Source of the DNA: Pseudomonadota bacterium
GTDB lineage: Bacteria; Pseudomonadota; Gammaproteobacteria; UBA6186; Azoamicaceae
NCBI GenBank assembly: GCA_021848375.1
Contig: JAJZUR010000029.1
Coordinates: 1-13,834 of the forward strand
Direction of reading: 5' to 3'
Length of the DNA stretch: 13,834 nucleotides
The position numbers were made by a program, and so were the translations under genes. The notes beneath the pieces are model-generated. The model was not told the origin of the DNA. It did not search any database and worked only from the letters and a program-made list of their open reading frames with translations. The first letter of the stretch is position 1; every line of letters begins with the position of its first letter. This document shows, piece after piece, positions 6,479 to 13,834 of the stretch.

Positions 6479-7687
6479 TTACCCTAACGCTACCCCACGA
6501 CACAACTTCGGGAGCCCATATAGATTACCTAAACCCCATTGGGTAATAAAATGCTTAAAAGGCGGCAACCATTCTGTCGCCGTTATCCCAAACCATTGCC
6601 AAATAGAAGGTTCTGCTAAACGCATCGATAACTGCCGAATCGATTGGTGATCTTCCTTGCGTTTATCTGCGTACCCGCGCAATAAATCATAAGCACCTAA
6701 ATCTTGGTTATTGTGACGTGCGGACACTAACATTTCCGCTAACAGTGCGGCGTCGCGTAAACCTAAATTAAAGCCTTGTGCCGCAATGGGGTGCAAAGTA
6801 TTTGCGGCATTACCGATCAAAACCAAACGATCGCCATAGAGTGTCTCTGCAGCAATGGTTCGCAGCGGAAAAATCACCCTTTTGCTAGACTGCCTGAAGC
6901 GTCCCAAGCGATGACCAAAACATTCTTGGATATGGTTAAGGTAATCTGTTTCTGAGAGTGCATTTATTCGTTCAACTTCCGTATTGGGCACGACCCAAAC
7001 ACATTTTACTTGATGCATTTTTTGACCGAACGGTAATATTGCAATGGAGCCATTCCGGGTAAACCGTTCATAAGCCACATATTGATGAAACTGCTGACAT
7101 TCTACGTTACTGACAAAAGCGGTTTGTTGATGATCAACCACCTTTATCCCAATGCCTTGATGTTTTCTCAAAAGAGAGTCTGCGCCATCGGCTGCAACTA
7201 ATAAAGAAGTGGTAAATTTTTTTTGAGATTCAAAAGTGATTTCCCAAGTCAGTCCCTTTTTTTCTAAGTGGCTTATTTGTTGGGGTCTTTCGATGGTAAT
7301 ATTTTTAATCCGCATAACCTTTTGATTCAATATCATATTTAAATCGTCTGCATTGACCACATATCCCATCGCAGATAGACCTTTATCTTTTGCTTTAATA
7401 CTGGATCTTCCACAATACCCTTGTTTTGTGGTTTGAACCTCCATAATTTCTGCAGCATCCAAAACCAATTCCGGCCATATCTTTAGCATTTTAAAACATT
7501 TGACACTTGGATTGGTTAAGCACAATGCTCTGGCATCCAAGTTTTTAGCGAGATTTGTTTGCAAAGGCAACTTATCGATTAAAAGAATTTTGATGTTTTG
7601 GTCTTGTAGGGCACAGGCTAATGTCGCGCCAACCAAACCGCATCCCACAATGGTGATATCAAAATCTATAGGCTGTGTTTTATGCAT
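6479..7687 (-). CDS. ubiH: 2-octaprenyl-6-methoxyphenol hydroxylase UbiH
   Basis: UbiH is an FAD monooxygenase that hydroxylates the ubiquinone precursor ring (C1 position in E. coli). The 402-residue protein has GCGLVG at 15-20, AADGADSLLRK at 165-175, and RLVLIGNAANTLHPIAAQGF at 287-306. The Asn in GNAAN instead of GDAAH is the same substitution seen in E. coli UbiH and sets it apart from the UbiI-like paralogue at 2625-3803. Its ATG overlaps the last 8 bases of pepP, so translation is probably coupled, matching the conserved pepP-ubiH pair of gammaproteobacteria. No damage is visible. Confidence 0.95.
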   Translation of the reverse strand: MHKTQPIDFDITIVGCGLVGATLACALQDQNIKILLIDKLPLQTNLAKNLDARALCLTNPSVKCFKMLKIWPELVLDAAEIMEVQTTKQGYCGRSSIKAKDKGLSAMGYVVNADDLNMILNQKVMRIKNITIERPQQISHLEKKGLTWEITFESQKKFTTSLLVAADGADSLLRKHQGIGIKVVDHQQTAFVSNVECQQFHQYVAYERFTRNGSIAILPFGQKMHQVKCVWVVPNTEVERINALSETDYLNHIQECFGHRLGRFRQSSKRVIFPLRTIAAETLYGDRLVLIGNAANTLHPIAAQGFNLGLRDAALLAEMLVSARHNNQDLGAYDLLRGYADKRKEDHQSIRQLSMRLAEPSIWQWFGITATEWLPPFKHFITQWGLGNLYGLPKLCRGVALG

Positions 7688-9026
7688 GATTCAAATTGGT
7701 ATTCATCAAATTTTCTATTTCTGCAATGGTTTTTGGCACATCACTTGATAATACCTGATGACCCGTTGCCGTCACCAGTACATCATCTTCGATCCGAATC
7801 CCAATCCCCCACCATCGTTTATCAACGTTAGGATCATTTGGCGAAATATATATTCCAGGCTCAACCGTTAATACCATCCCCGCTGTTAAAGTCCGAGAGT
7901 CATCCTTCACTTTATATCCACCTGCATCATGCACATCCAAGCCAAGCCAATGTCCACTGTTATGCATATAGAATTTTTTATAGGTTTTTTCACGAATTAC
8001 AGTCTCCTTGTCACCCTTTAATATGCCTAACTCTAGCAAACCACGCACGATAATATTCACCACAATTTCTTGCAATTTATCCCAGCGCGTTCCAGGGCGC
8101 ACCGCCTCGATCGCTGCTAATTGTGCCGTTAAAACCAGTTCATATAATTTTTTTTGATCTGGTGTGAATTTACCACCCACTGGAAAAGTTCGGGTAATAT
8201 CCGCCGCATAATATTGATATTCTGCAGCCGCATCAATTAATACCAAGTCTCCCGCTTTTAAAGGTTGATCATTTGCGTTGTAGTGCAATGTACAAGCATT
8301 AACGCCGCCTCCAACAATTGAATTGTATGCTAAGGTACGACAACCGGCTTTAAAACATTCATACAGAAATAAACCTTCCAAATCATATTCCATTGTATTG
8401 GGCTGACAGGCTTTCATTAATGCAACATGCGCTGTAGCAGATATTTTAGCGGCTTTACGCATTAATTCAATTTCAGCCGGGCTTTTTATTAAACGCGCTT
8501 CGTGAATGAAGGGCAACAAATCGACAAAAATAGCTGAAAGTTCCGAATTTTCTTTAATTTTTCCTTTGGGTTGCGCTGCCAGATACCAATCTTCAATGCG
8601 TTTTTCAAATAGCGCATTATGACCTAAAGGACAAAATATCTTTTGACTCCTTTTGATAAGTTCTGGTATAAAAAGATCGGCATCGGTGATTGCATAGGCT
8701 TTATCTGCACCATATTCCGCTTTAGCCTCTTCAAGGCCGGCTTTTTTGCCAACCCAGCGTTCTTCTTCCACATGGCGTGGATGACAAAATAAAATCATTT
8801 CCATTTCATTAGGTTGCAACTTTAACAGCACTAAGATCGCATCGGGTTCACAAAATCCCGTTAAATAATAAAAATCACTCTCTTGGCGAAACGGAAATTC
8901 AGCATCATGATTGCGAAACTTTCGCGGGGCACCCCATAAAATAGCCATACTTCCCAGGGGAAGCTTTTCTGCAAGCAGCTGCCTGCGCTGCTTAAATTCT
9001 TTGGCCGAGATACCTATTGCCATCAT
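7680..9026 (-). CDS. pepP: Xaa-Pro aminopeptidase
   Basis: PepP is a cytoplasmic dimetal aminopeptidase that removes the N-terminal residue before proline. With ATG 9026 as start it has 448 residues, close to the 441 of E. coli PepP. The N-terminal AMP-N domain shows FRQESDFYYLTGFCEPDA. The pita-bread catalytic domain carries all five metal ligands: Asp265 and Asp276 (LIDAAAEYQYYAADITRTF), His359 (HNSGHWLGLDVHDAGG), Glu389 (TVEPGIYI) and Glu413 (GIRIEDDV). The frame stays open up to 9119, but GAGGAG six bases before ATG 9026 and the family length favour that start. It leads the operon pepP-ubiH-membrane gene and is divergent from zapA. Confidence 0.95.
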   Translation of the reverse strand: MMAIGISAKEFKQRRQLLAEKLPLGSMAILWGAPRKFRNHDAEFPFRQESDFYYLTGFCEPDAILVLLKLQPNEMEMILFCHPRHVEEERWVGKKAGLEEAKAEYGADKAYAITDADLFIPELIKRSQKIFCPLGHNALFEKRIEDWYLAAQPKGKIKENSELSAIFVDLLPFIHEARLIKSPAEIELMRKAAKISATAHVALMKACQPNTMEYDLEGLFLYECFKAGCRTLAYNSIVGGGVNACTLHYNANDQPLKAGDLVLIDAAAEYQYYAADITRTFPVGGKFTPDQKKLYELVLTAQLAAIEAVRPGTRWDKLQEIVVNIIVRGLLELGILKGDKETVIREKTYKKFYMHNSGHWLGLDVHDAGGYKVKDDSRTLTAGMVLTVEPGIYISPNDPNVDKRWWGIGIRIEDDVLVTATGHQVLSSDVPKTIAEIENLMNTNLNHA

Positions 9027-9063
9027 CTCTTGCTCCTCACATAAGCAATTAAACTTGCTTAAA

Positions 9064-9069
9064 ATTATA
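9064..9069 (-). promoter_or_regulatory. Possible -10 box of pepP operon
   Basis: A perfect TATAAT reads on the minus strand at 9069-9064, placing a start about 30 bases before the pepP ATG. No good -35 is seen at the right distance, so the call is tentative. The leader would include a small hairpin, AAGCAA-GTTTAA-TTGCTT (9060-9043). Confidence 0.35.
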
Positions 9070-9098
9070 TCTAATTTACCTTCGCCCCTATTATCTAA

Positions 9099-9127
9099 TT
9101 GACCCGCCTTTAAAGTCACTCTATTCT
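9099..9127 (+). promoter_or_regulatory. Probable sigma-70 promoter of zapA
   Basis: TTGACC at 9099-9104 and TATTCT at 9122-9127 are 17 bases apart, close to consensus in both boxes. Transcription would start near 9134, about 26 bases before the zapA start codon. Confidence 0.6.
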
Positions 9128-9159
9128 AATAAAAGCATAGTCTCTGTGAGAGTAAAAAG

Positions 9160-9486
9160 GTGAGTAACTCAAAAGCCATTTCCGTTAAAATCTTAAATAA
9201 AGAATTCCAAGTTAATTGCCCAGCAGGATCTGAAGAGCAATTGTTCGCCGCAGCACACCATTTAGATCAAAAAATGCGGGAAATTCGTAAAACAGGACGA
9301 GTAATCGGCGGTGAACGCACCGCCATTATGGCTGCTCTCAATATTGCCCATGAATTATTGATATTCCAGGAACAAAAACAGGCTTATGTCCAATCTGTCT
9401 CCCTTCAAATCGAGCGGTTACAGGACAAAATAGATGATGCTCTGATGGAAGAAGCTTCCCCACAAGATGATCTTGAAGTGATATAA
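9160..9486 (+). CDS. zapA: Cell division protein ZapA
   Basis: ZapA is a small cytoplasmic protein that binds FtsZ and stabilises the division ring. The 108-residue product has the globular head (ISVKILNKEFQVNCPAGSEE), the ALNIAHELL helix, and a long C-terminal coiled coil from about residue 60 (SLQIERLQDKIDDALMEE), matching the family in length and order. The start is GTG; the upstream GAGAG is only a weak ribosome binding site. It sits between the divergent pepP and 6S RNA, exactly as in E. coli. Its stop codon overlaps the -10 box of the 6S RNA promoter. Confidence 0.92.
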   Translation: MSNSKAISVKILNKEFQVNCPAGSEEQLFAAAHHLDQKMREIRKTGRVIGGERTAIMAALNIAHELLIFQEQKQAYVQSVSLQIERLQDKIDDALMEEASPQDDLEVI

Positions 9487-9487
9487 T
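9479..9487 (+). promoter_or_regulatory. Extended -10 promoter of 6S RNA
   Basis: TGATATAAT at 9479-9487 is a perfect extended -10 element (TGnTATAAT) and includes the zapA TAA stop. It would start transcription near 9494, where the 6S closing stem begins. No convincing -35 box is seen, which extended -10 promoters can tolerate. Confidence 0.6.
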
Positions 9488-9493
9488 GCTTTT

Positions 9494-9687
9494 GTGGCGT
9501 CTTTCTCGAAGGTTTGCCAGTATAGCCTAACTTCTTGAGCCGATATTTAACTGATCGGGGACCAAATTCACTGTCGTTGTTGTGCAAGTCTACCTTGAGT
9601 AGAACGCCTGATTCGGCAGCACAGGTTCCCACTTGAACCATAGGGTTCAAGAGATCTGCTATACAGCGACATTTTTGAGGACGTCAC
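9494..9687 (+). ncRNA. ssrS: 6S RNA
   Basis: 6S RNA binds sigma-70 RNA polymerase and mimics an open promoter in stationary phase. The conserved GAGCCGATATTTAAC (9537-9551) and the hairpin CTTGAACC-ATA-GGGTTCAAG (about 9633-9651) match signature parts of E. coli 6S RNA. The ends pair as a closing stem: TGGCGTC at 9495-9501 with GACGTCA at 9680-9686, giving about 190 nt, the usual size. The location between zapA and fau (ygfA) is the classic gammaproteobacterial one. Exact ends are estimated from the promoter and closing stem. Confidence 0.92.
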
Positions 9688-9694
9688 AATCGTT

Positions 9695-10300
9695 ATGGAA
9701 GATAATCCGAGTCTTAAACAACACTTACGGCAAACGCTTCGGCTACATAGAGTACAATTATCCCCTGAAAAAAAAGAAATCAGTTCACAATCCTTATTGT
9801 CCATCATCAATAAAATCCCACAATATTTAGAAGGCCAATATTTTGCCGCATACTGGCCGCATGGCGGCGAAATCAGCCCCATTCCAATATTGCTACAAGC
9901 CCATGCACAAGGAAAAACCTGTTATCTCCCAAAGTTAGAAATGGAGCCCACCCCTAAACTGACATTTATAGAATATGAACCGGATGATCCTCTGCTTCCG
10001 AATCGATATGGCATCTTCGAGCCTCAATTAGAAGATCGGCCCTCCATTGCAGCGGCTGATCTTGACATTGTCCTAACACCCCTCGTTGCGTTCGACGAAA
10101 CTGGACATCGCCTTGGCATGGGCGTTGGCTATTACGATCGCACCTTTTCCTTTCTTCTCGATAATCAAAGACCGTCAAAACCTTTTTTGCTGGGTCTTGC
10201 CTATGACTGGCAATGCGTCGACAATCTGCCAAAAGATTCTTGGGATATACCGCTTAATGGTATAGTAACTGACAAGCGCTACATTGCGATTGCGACCTAA
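9695..10300 (+). CDS. fau: 5-formyltetrahydrofolate cyclo-ligase
   Basis: The enzyme (also YgfA, MTHFS) uses ATP to convert 5-formyl-THF to 5,10-methenyl-THF, returning an inhibitory folate to the one-carbon pool. The 201-residue protein shows the family's N-terminal basic helix region, YWPHGGEISP (53-62), and the diagnostic TPLVAFDETGHRLGMGVGYY (128-147) followed by DR. The ATG lies 9 bases after the 6S RNA end. There is no close Shine-Dalgarno sequence; GAGG at 9677-9680 is 14 bases away and inside the 6S closing stem, so expression may depend on RNA processing or folding. It is followed closely by the EVE gene and rpiA. Confidence 0.95.
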   Translation: MEDNPSLKQHLRQTLRLHRVQLSPEKKEISSQSLLSIINKIPQYLEGQYFAAYWPHGGEISPIPILLQAHAQGKTCYLPKLEMEPTPKLTFIEYEPDDPLLPNRYGIFEPQLEDRPSIAAADLDIVLTPLVAFDETGHRLGMGVGYYDRTFSFLLDNQRPSKPFLLGLAYDWQCVDNLPKDSWDIPLNGIVTDKRYIAIAT

Positions 10301-10309
10301 GGAAGTCTT

Positions 10310-10780
10310 GTGAATTATTGGTTAATGAAATCAGAGCCCAATACCTATGGCATTGATAAACTGTATGCTGCACTCAAGAAAACAGATCATTGGGAAGGGG
10401 TGCGCAATTACCAAGCCAGAAACTTTATGCGCGATCAAATGAAACGTGGTGACAAAGCTTTTTTTTACCATTCTAATTGCGATCTTCCAAGCATTGTCGG
10501 CACCATGGAGATCGTGCAAGAAAGTCATGCTGATTTTACAGCCTGGGATCTAAATTCCAAATACTATGATCCTAAAAGCTCACCCGAAAATCCCCGCTGG
10601 TTTATGGTAAAAGTGCGACTCCTCGAGAAATGGAAACACCCTATTGCTCTACACACTTTAAAACAATATCGCGAACTGCAAAACATGATTTTACTGAAAC
10701 CGGGTAATCGCTTGTCAGTAATGCCGATTACCGCTACCGAATGGGATTTTATCAACAAATTGCAGCTGAAACCCACATAA
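10310..10780 (+). CDS. EVE domain-containing protein
   Basis: This is a single-domain EVE protein (thymocyte nuclear protein 1 type) of the PUA-like fold, a family thought to bind modified bases in nucleic acid. The 156 residues begin with the hallmark MNYWLMKSEPNTYGIDKL and contain WEGVRNYQARNFMRD, GDKAFFYHSN and PRWFMVKVRLL, all in the usual order and length. The start is GTG, supported by AAGGAAG at 10299-10305, which overlaps the fau stop; the gap to fau is 9 bases and to rpiA 11 bases, indicating co-transcription. The actual ligand is unknown here. Confidence 0.93.
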   Translation: MNYWLMKSEPNTYGIDKLYAALKKTDHWEGVRNYQARNFMRDQMKRGDKAFFYHSNCDLPSIVGTMEIVQESHADFTAWDLNSKYYDPKSSPENPRWFMVKVRLLEKWKHPIALHTLKQYRELQNMILLKPGNRLSVMPITATEWDFINKLQLKPT

Positions 10781-10791
10781 GGAATACAGCA

Positions 10792-11463
10792 ATGGATCAA
10801 GAAAACTTAAAAAAAATTGCCGCAAAAGCAGCGCTCGATTTTATTGAAGAGGGAGCCATCGTCGGCGTTGGTACAGGCAGTACGGTCAAGTATTTTATTG
10901 AATATTTGGAAACTATCAAACATAAAATAGAGGGAGCAGTTGCGAGTTCCATAGAGACAGAACAGCACTTAAAAGCACTTAATATCCCGGTTTTTGATTT
11001 AAATACCGTTGTAGAATTAAAGATCTATGTCGATGGCGCCGATGCTTATAATCCTTATGGCCAATTGGTAAAAGGCGGCGGCGGGGCTTTAACCCGTGAA
11101 AAAATACTCGCCGCAGCAAGCGAGCAATTTATTTGTATCGCAGATGAAACCAAAGCCGTCACCGTGTTCGGCGAATTTCCAATCCCCATCGAGGTGATCC
11201 CCATGGCGCGCAGTTTTGTTGCGCGTGAGATTGTAAAATTAGAGGGCGATCCAGTTTATCGTGCGCATTTTACAACCGACAATGACAACATTATTTTAGA
11301 CGTACACAACTGGGTGATCTCTGAACCCATAAAACTTGAACGTACTTTAAATAATATTCCAGGCGTTGTGTGTAACGGTCTTTTTGCAGACAGGACGGCA
11401 GATAAAGTGTTGGTGGGAACAAAGGGGGGAATTAAGATAATACAAAAGGCGCAGGCAAACTAA
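10792..11463 (+). CDS. rpiA: Ribose-5-phosphate isomerase A
   Basis: RpiA interconverts ribose 5-phosphate and ribulose 5-phosphate in the pentose phosphate pathway, supplying nucleotide synthesis. With ATG 10792 the protein has 223 residues, near the 219 of E. coli. Motifs are GVGTGSTVKYF (25-35), YVDGADAYN (79-87) and VKGGGGALTREK (93-104). Asp81, Asp84, Lys94 and Glu103 fall at the same numbers as the E. coli active-site residues. The frame is open upstream to 10741, inside the EVE gene, but TAAGGA at 10778-10783 supports 10792. It is the last gene of the fau-EVE-rpiA run. Confidence 0.96.
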   Translation: MDQENLKKIAAKAALDFIEEGAIVGVGTGSTVKYFIEYLETIKHKIEGAVASSIETEQHLKALNIPVFDLNTVVELKIYVDGADAYNPYGQLVKGGGGALTREKILAAASEQFICIADETKAVTVFGEFPIPIEVIPMARSFVAREIVKLEGDPVYRAHFTTDNDNIILDVHNWVISEPIKLERTLNNIPGVVCNGLFADRTADKVLVGTKGGIKIIQKAQAN

Positions 11464-11670
11464 ACGATTTACAATAAATGCCTTTGACTTATCTTGTATA
11501 TACACCCTATTTATACAGTTTTTTCTTTACTTTATGCCCTTCATCCTGTATCATGGGCAAAAATTAAGTTAGAAAGCAAGTGTTTATCACTTAACCATAA
11601 TTTAACAATTTAGCAAAGCTTAAAACAGGCTTGTATACTTTAATTTATATAAAAGAGAAGGGGACTGACG
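11464..11670 (+). promoter_or_regulatory. Intergenic region with candidate promoters of the translocase gene
   Basis: This 207-base AT-rich gap has no gene. A distal candidate is TTGACT (11484-11489) with TATTTA (11508-11513) at an 18-base spacing. A proximal one is TATACT (11634-11639) with a poor -35 (TTAGCA, 11610-11615). TGCCC...GGGCA near 11538-11562 could form a weak 5-base stem, but no terminator with a T-tract after rpiA is clear. AAGGGG at 11658-11663 is a strong ribosome binding site 7 bases before the ATG. Confidence 0.35.
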
Positions 11671-13191
11671 ATGTCACAAACCATTGCTGCTTCTAAACCT
11701 GCCGAATTTGGGAAATGGCGGTCATTTTTTTGGCCGGTGCATCAATATGAGCTTAAAAAATTGCTCCCCATGTTCTTAATGTTCTTTTTTATTTCTTTTG
11801 TGTACAGCTTACTGCGCAACACCAAAGATGCCCTATTAGTTACCGCCCCTGGCTCCAGCGCTGAAGCGTTGGTCTTCTTAAAAGTTGGGGGTGTTGTACC
11901 TGCCGCCATTATCTTTATGTTGGCTTACGCCAAATTGAGCAATCTTTTAAGCAAAGAAAAATTATTTTATGTGACAGTTTCCGTTTTCGTAGCCTTCTTT
12001 ATGTTATTTGCTTTTGTTCTTTATCCGGCAAAAGAATTTTTACATCCAACCGAACTTGCCGATAAATTACAAGCGAGTTTGCCTGCCGGTTTTGCTGGAT
12101 TAATCGCCACTTTTCGGAATTGGACTTATTCACTGTTTTACATCTTTGCAGAGCTTTGGGGTAGTTTTATTTTATCCCTCTTATTCTGGGGATTTGCCAA
12201 TGATACAACCAAGGTTACGGAAGCCAAACGTTTCTATGCTTTATTTGGTTTGGGCGCAAATTTGGCGCTCATGGCAGCGGGCCCTGTGGCAAAATTAATT
12301 ACGCGCTTTGATGAAGGCCCCGAATTCATCGGCGGCGATCCATGGCAAACACCTTTAAACTATTTAATGGGGATTTCCATTGTATCTTCTCTTTGTGTGA
12401 TGGGGATCTATCGCTGGATCAACAAAAATGTACTAACTGATCCAAAATTTTATGATCAAACCGAACAGGTTCGCGTGAAAAAAGAAAAGCCCAAAATGTC
12501 TTTAAAAGACAGCTTTATATTCTTAGCCAAATCTCGCTATGTGCTTTGTATTGCCATTTTGGTTTTAACCTATAACATTTCTATCAATTTGTTAGAAATT
12601 ACTTGGAAAAGTCAATTGAAATTATTATATCCAGGCCGCTCTGAATATCTGGATTTCATGGGCACTTATTCCACCATTTTGGGTGCTACCACCATCTTAA
12701 TGATGTTATTTGTTTCTAGTAATGTATTGCGACGTTTTGGGTGGGGAGTTGCTGCTTATATTACGCCGGTGGTGTTATTAATCACGGGGGTTGGCTTCTT
12801 TACCTTCATTATCTTTAAAGAGCCGTTAGCGCCGTTATTAGTAACTTGGGGAGTATCACCGCTTGTGATCGCAGTACTCTTTGGAACCATCCAAAACATC
12901 ATGAGTAAAGCCTCAAAATATTCCCTCTTTGATCCCACCAAAGAGATGGCTTACATTCCCTTGGATCAAGAATCAAAAGTAAAGGGTAAAGCAGCCATTG
13001 ATACGGTGGGTGCTCGATTGGGTAAAGCGGGCGGTTCGAGCATCCAATTAGGACTTATCACCGTTTTTGGCTCGCTTGCGGCCGTTACACCGCACATTGC
13101 CGTCATTATGCTCATCATTATTGGGGCATGGTTATGGGGTGTGCGCCAATTAGACGTTCTTGAGTTTAGAAAAATCGAAAATAAAAAATAA
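11671..13191 (+). CDS. tlc: ATP/ADP nucleotide translocase (NTT/Tlc family)
   Basis: This is an inner-membrane nucleotide transporter of the bacterial/plastid ATP/ADP carrier family, used by intracellular bacteria to exchange their ADP for host ATP or to import nucleotides. The 506-residue protein has about twelve hydrophobic helices and a length typical of the family. The signature RNTKDALLVTAPGSSAEALVF (from residue 49) carries the key Lys; further family-like stretches are ELWGSFILSLLFWGFAND and, near the end, DPTKEMAYIPLDQESKVKGK. The exact substrate (ATP/ADP exchange or other nucleotides) cannot be told from sequence alone. It has its own leader and a likely terminator downstream, so it is monocistronic. 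Its presence is the strongest sign of an energy-parasitic intracellular lifestyle. Confidence 0.96.
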   Translation: MSQTIAASKPAEFGKWRSFFWPVHQYELKKLLPMFLMFFFISFVYSLLRNTKDALLVTAPGSSAEALVFLKVGGVVPAAIIFMLAYAKLSNLLSKEKLFYVTVSVFVAFFMLFAFVLYPAKEFLHPTELADKLQASLPAGFAGLIATFRNWTYSLFYIFAELWGSFILSLLFWGFANDTTKVTEAKRFYALFGLGANLALMAAGPVAKLITRFDEGPEFIGGDPWQTPLNYLMGISIVSSLCVMGIYRWINKNVLTDPKFYDQTEQVRVKKEKPKMSLKDSFIFLAKSRYVLCIAILVLTYNISINLLEITWKSQLKLLYPGRSEYLDFMGTYSTILGATTILMMLFVSSNVLRRFGWGVAAYITPVVLLITGVGFFTFIIFKEPLAPLLVTWGVSPLVIAVLFGTIQNIMSKASKYSLFDPTKEMAYIPLDQESKVKGKAAIDTVGARLGKAGGSSIQLGLITVFGSLAAVTPHIAVIMLIIIGAWLWGVRQLDVLEFRKIENKK

Positions 13192-13212
13192 ATCACCTGA
13201 CTTACTTTAATT

Positions 13213-13237
13213 AAAGGGGGGGTTACACGCCCCTTTT
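13213..13237 (+). terminator. Probable intrinsic terminator after the translocase gene
   Basis: AAAGGGG at 13213-13219 pairs with CCCCTTT at 13230-13236 around a 10-base loop, 22 bases after the translocase stop. The following T-run is short (TTTT is part of the stem), so termination may be moderate. Confidence 0.5.
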
Positions 13238-13308
13238 GGTAACATAACCCTTAGTTAACAACACATTTCATTTGTATTCATAATTTATCGTTTTTAGAGG
13301 GGTGCTTT

Positions 13309-13693
13309 ATGAAAAAAACACTTCATAAAATTGGCAAACAAGTGCAGTACCCAAAATAAAGCAGCTCGGCATGTTGATTTATCTTCTTACAGAGAACGGA
13401 TAAAAGAGATCCAATCATTCGCTGAAACTGTTGGCAAAAACCAGATAGCCGTTACCGTTTCTACAATAGAAGGGGACATTAATTAAAATCAAACTATCTT
13501 AGACAAAAGTACTATGACAACTTCCAGTTCTCAATTAATGGATGCACAAAAGGCGTTAAATGGCGTCATAGATTTATTAACACAAGTAAAACAAGCCCAA
13601 CTTGATATTAATCAATGGACAAGTAATATACAAAATCAAGTCGCGTATGTTCATCAGCTTTCGAAAAATTCTGAATTACTTAGTCTCCCCTGA
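13309..13693 (+). pseudogene. Decayed small gene of unknown function
   Basis: An ATG at 13309 has a strong ribosome binding site (GAGGGG, 13297-13302), but its frame stops after 16 codons (MKKTLHKIGKQVQYPK, TAA at 13357). Shifting by one base gives a coherent frame from 13358 (KAARHVDLSSYRERIKEIQ...) to TAA at 13484-13486, and the same frame then continues to TGA at 13691. The last part, which could start at ATG 13514, is 59 residues, Gln/Leu-rich and helical (LLTQVKQAQLDINQW). I read the whole as one gene of about 128 codons broken by a frameshift and a stop. No family is recognised. It lies next to an insertion sequence. It could instead be separate tiny genes. Confidence 0.5.
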
Positions 13694-13712
13694 AAAATCC
13701 CCTTATATGTAA

Positions 13713-13793
13713 AAGTTTGAACAAGATCTGACACTCCGGTAAAATTGCATCATTCAGTCATGAGTGATGTTGGTCAAACTTAAAGGAGTGTCA
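13713..13793 (+). repeat. Interleaved inverted repeats in the transposase leader
   Basis: AAGTTTGA (13713-13720) is the reverse complement of TCAAACTT (13774-13781), and TGACACTCC (13729-13737) of GGAGTGTCA (13785-13793). The pairs are interleaved, and between them lies a hairpin, CATCATT-CAGTCATG-AGTGATG (13749-13770). The last arm includes the ribosome binding site of the transposase gene. The region probably contains the left end of the insertion sequence; the other end is outside the window. Confidence 0.6.
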
Positions 13794-13796
13794 AAG

Positions 13797-13834
13797 ATGA
13801 ATTTAGCACAAAAGGTAATTAAACCAAAACTAGG
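13797..13834 (+). CDS. Start of an insertion-sequence transposase (partial)
   Basis: Only 12 residues (MNLAQKVIKPKL) are visible before the window ends. AAGGAG at 13783-13788 lies 8 bases before the ATG. The opening resembles transposases with an N-terminal helix-turn-helix of the IS481-like kind that begin with a short basic lead followed by a LLxLAxxLGNVSxAC region, but that diagnostic part is beyond the edge, so family assignment is tentative. Its leader carries repeated palindromes consistent with an insertion-sequence end. Confidence 0.45.
   Translation, partial: MNLAQKVIKPKL

Noticed and set aside
9027..9119. Longer pepP start at 9119
   Set aside because: It would add 31 residues not expected in PepP and cover the pepP and zapA promoter region, while ATG 9026 has a good GAGGAG site.
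9405..9882. Minus-strand ORFs over 6S RNA and fau
   Set aside because: They are antisense to well-supported genes and cysteine-rich without any family pattern.
10741..10791. Longer rpiA start inside the EVE gene
   Set aside because: The extra 17 residues are not RpiA-like, and TAAGGA before ATG 10792 gives the family length.

Overview
The window looks like a piece of a host-associated gammaproteobacterial chromosome. The gene order zapA / 6S RNA / fau on one side and pepP-ubiH-ubiI-gcvT-gcvH-gcvP on the other is the conserved gammaproteobacterial arrangement known from E. coli. A nucleotide (ATP/ADP) translocase of the NTT/Tlc family and several decaying genes point to an obligate or near-obligate intracellular lifestyle, most likely in the Legionellales/Coxiellaceae-like part of the class. 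That placement is inference from gene content; no marker gene here fixes the genus.

Layout. Bases 1-560 hold a possible gene tail, a small unrecognised coiled-coil ORF and a GC-rich palindromic repeat. Bases 557-2537 (minus strand) are the glycine-cleavage operon gcvT-gcvH-gcvPA. GcvT and GcvH look intact, but gcvPA has an in-frame amber codon and ends after about 160 codons. Next comes ubiI (minus), then a divergent Bcr/CflA-like MFS exporter (plus), an apparent antitoxin remnant, and a DUF559 nuclease gene enclosed by near-perfect inverted repeats of about 78 bp. The pepP-ubiH-membrane gene operon follows on the minus strand (9026 to 5788). Its last gene is cut by a single in-frame UGA codon. 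The MFS gene and the DUF559 element therefore sit between ubiH and ubiI, which are neighbours in the ancestral order.

From 9160 everything reads on the plus strand: zapA, 6S RNA (ssrS), fau, an EVE-domain gene and rpiA. The ATP/ADP translocase with its own leader region follows. A probable terminator, a decayed small gene and the start of an insertion-sequence transposase complete the window to its right edge.

How the genes work together. UbiH and UbiI are two ring hydroxylases of aerobic ubiquinone synthesis. GcvT/GcvH and Fau touch one-carbon folate metabolism, but the glycine decarboxylase step encoded here is dead. RpiA links the pentose phosphate pathway to nucleotides. The translocase would let the cell take ATP from its host. 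The main theme is gene erosion in a conserved core neighbourhood, with small repeats and mobile pieces at the breakpoints.
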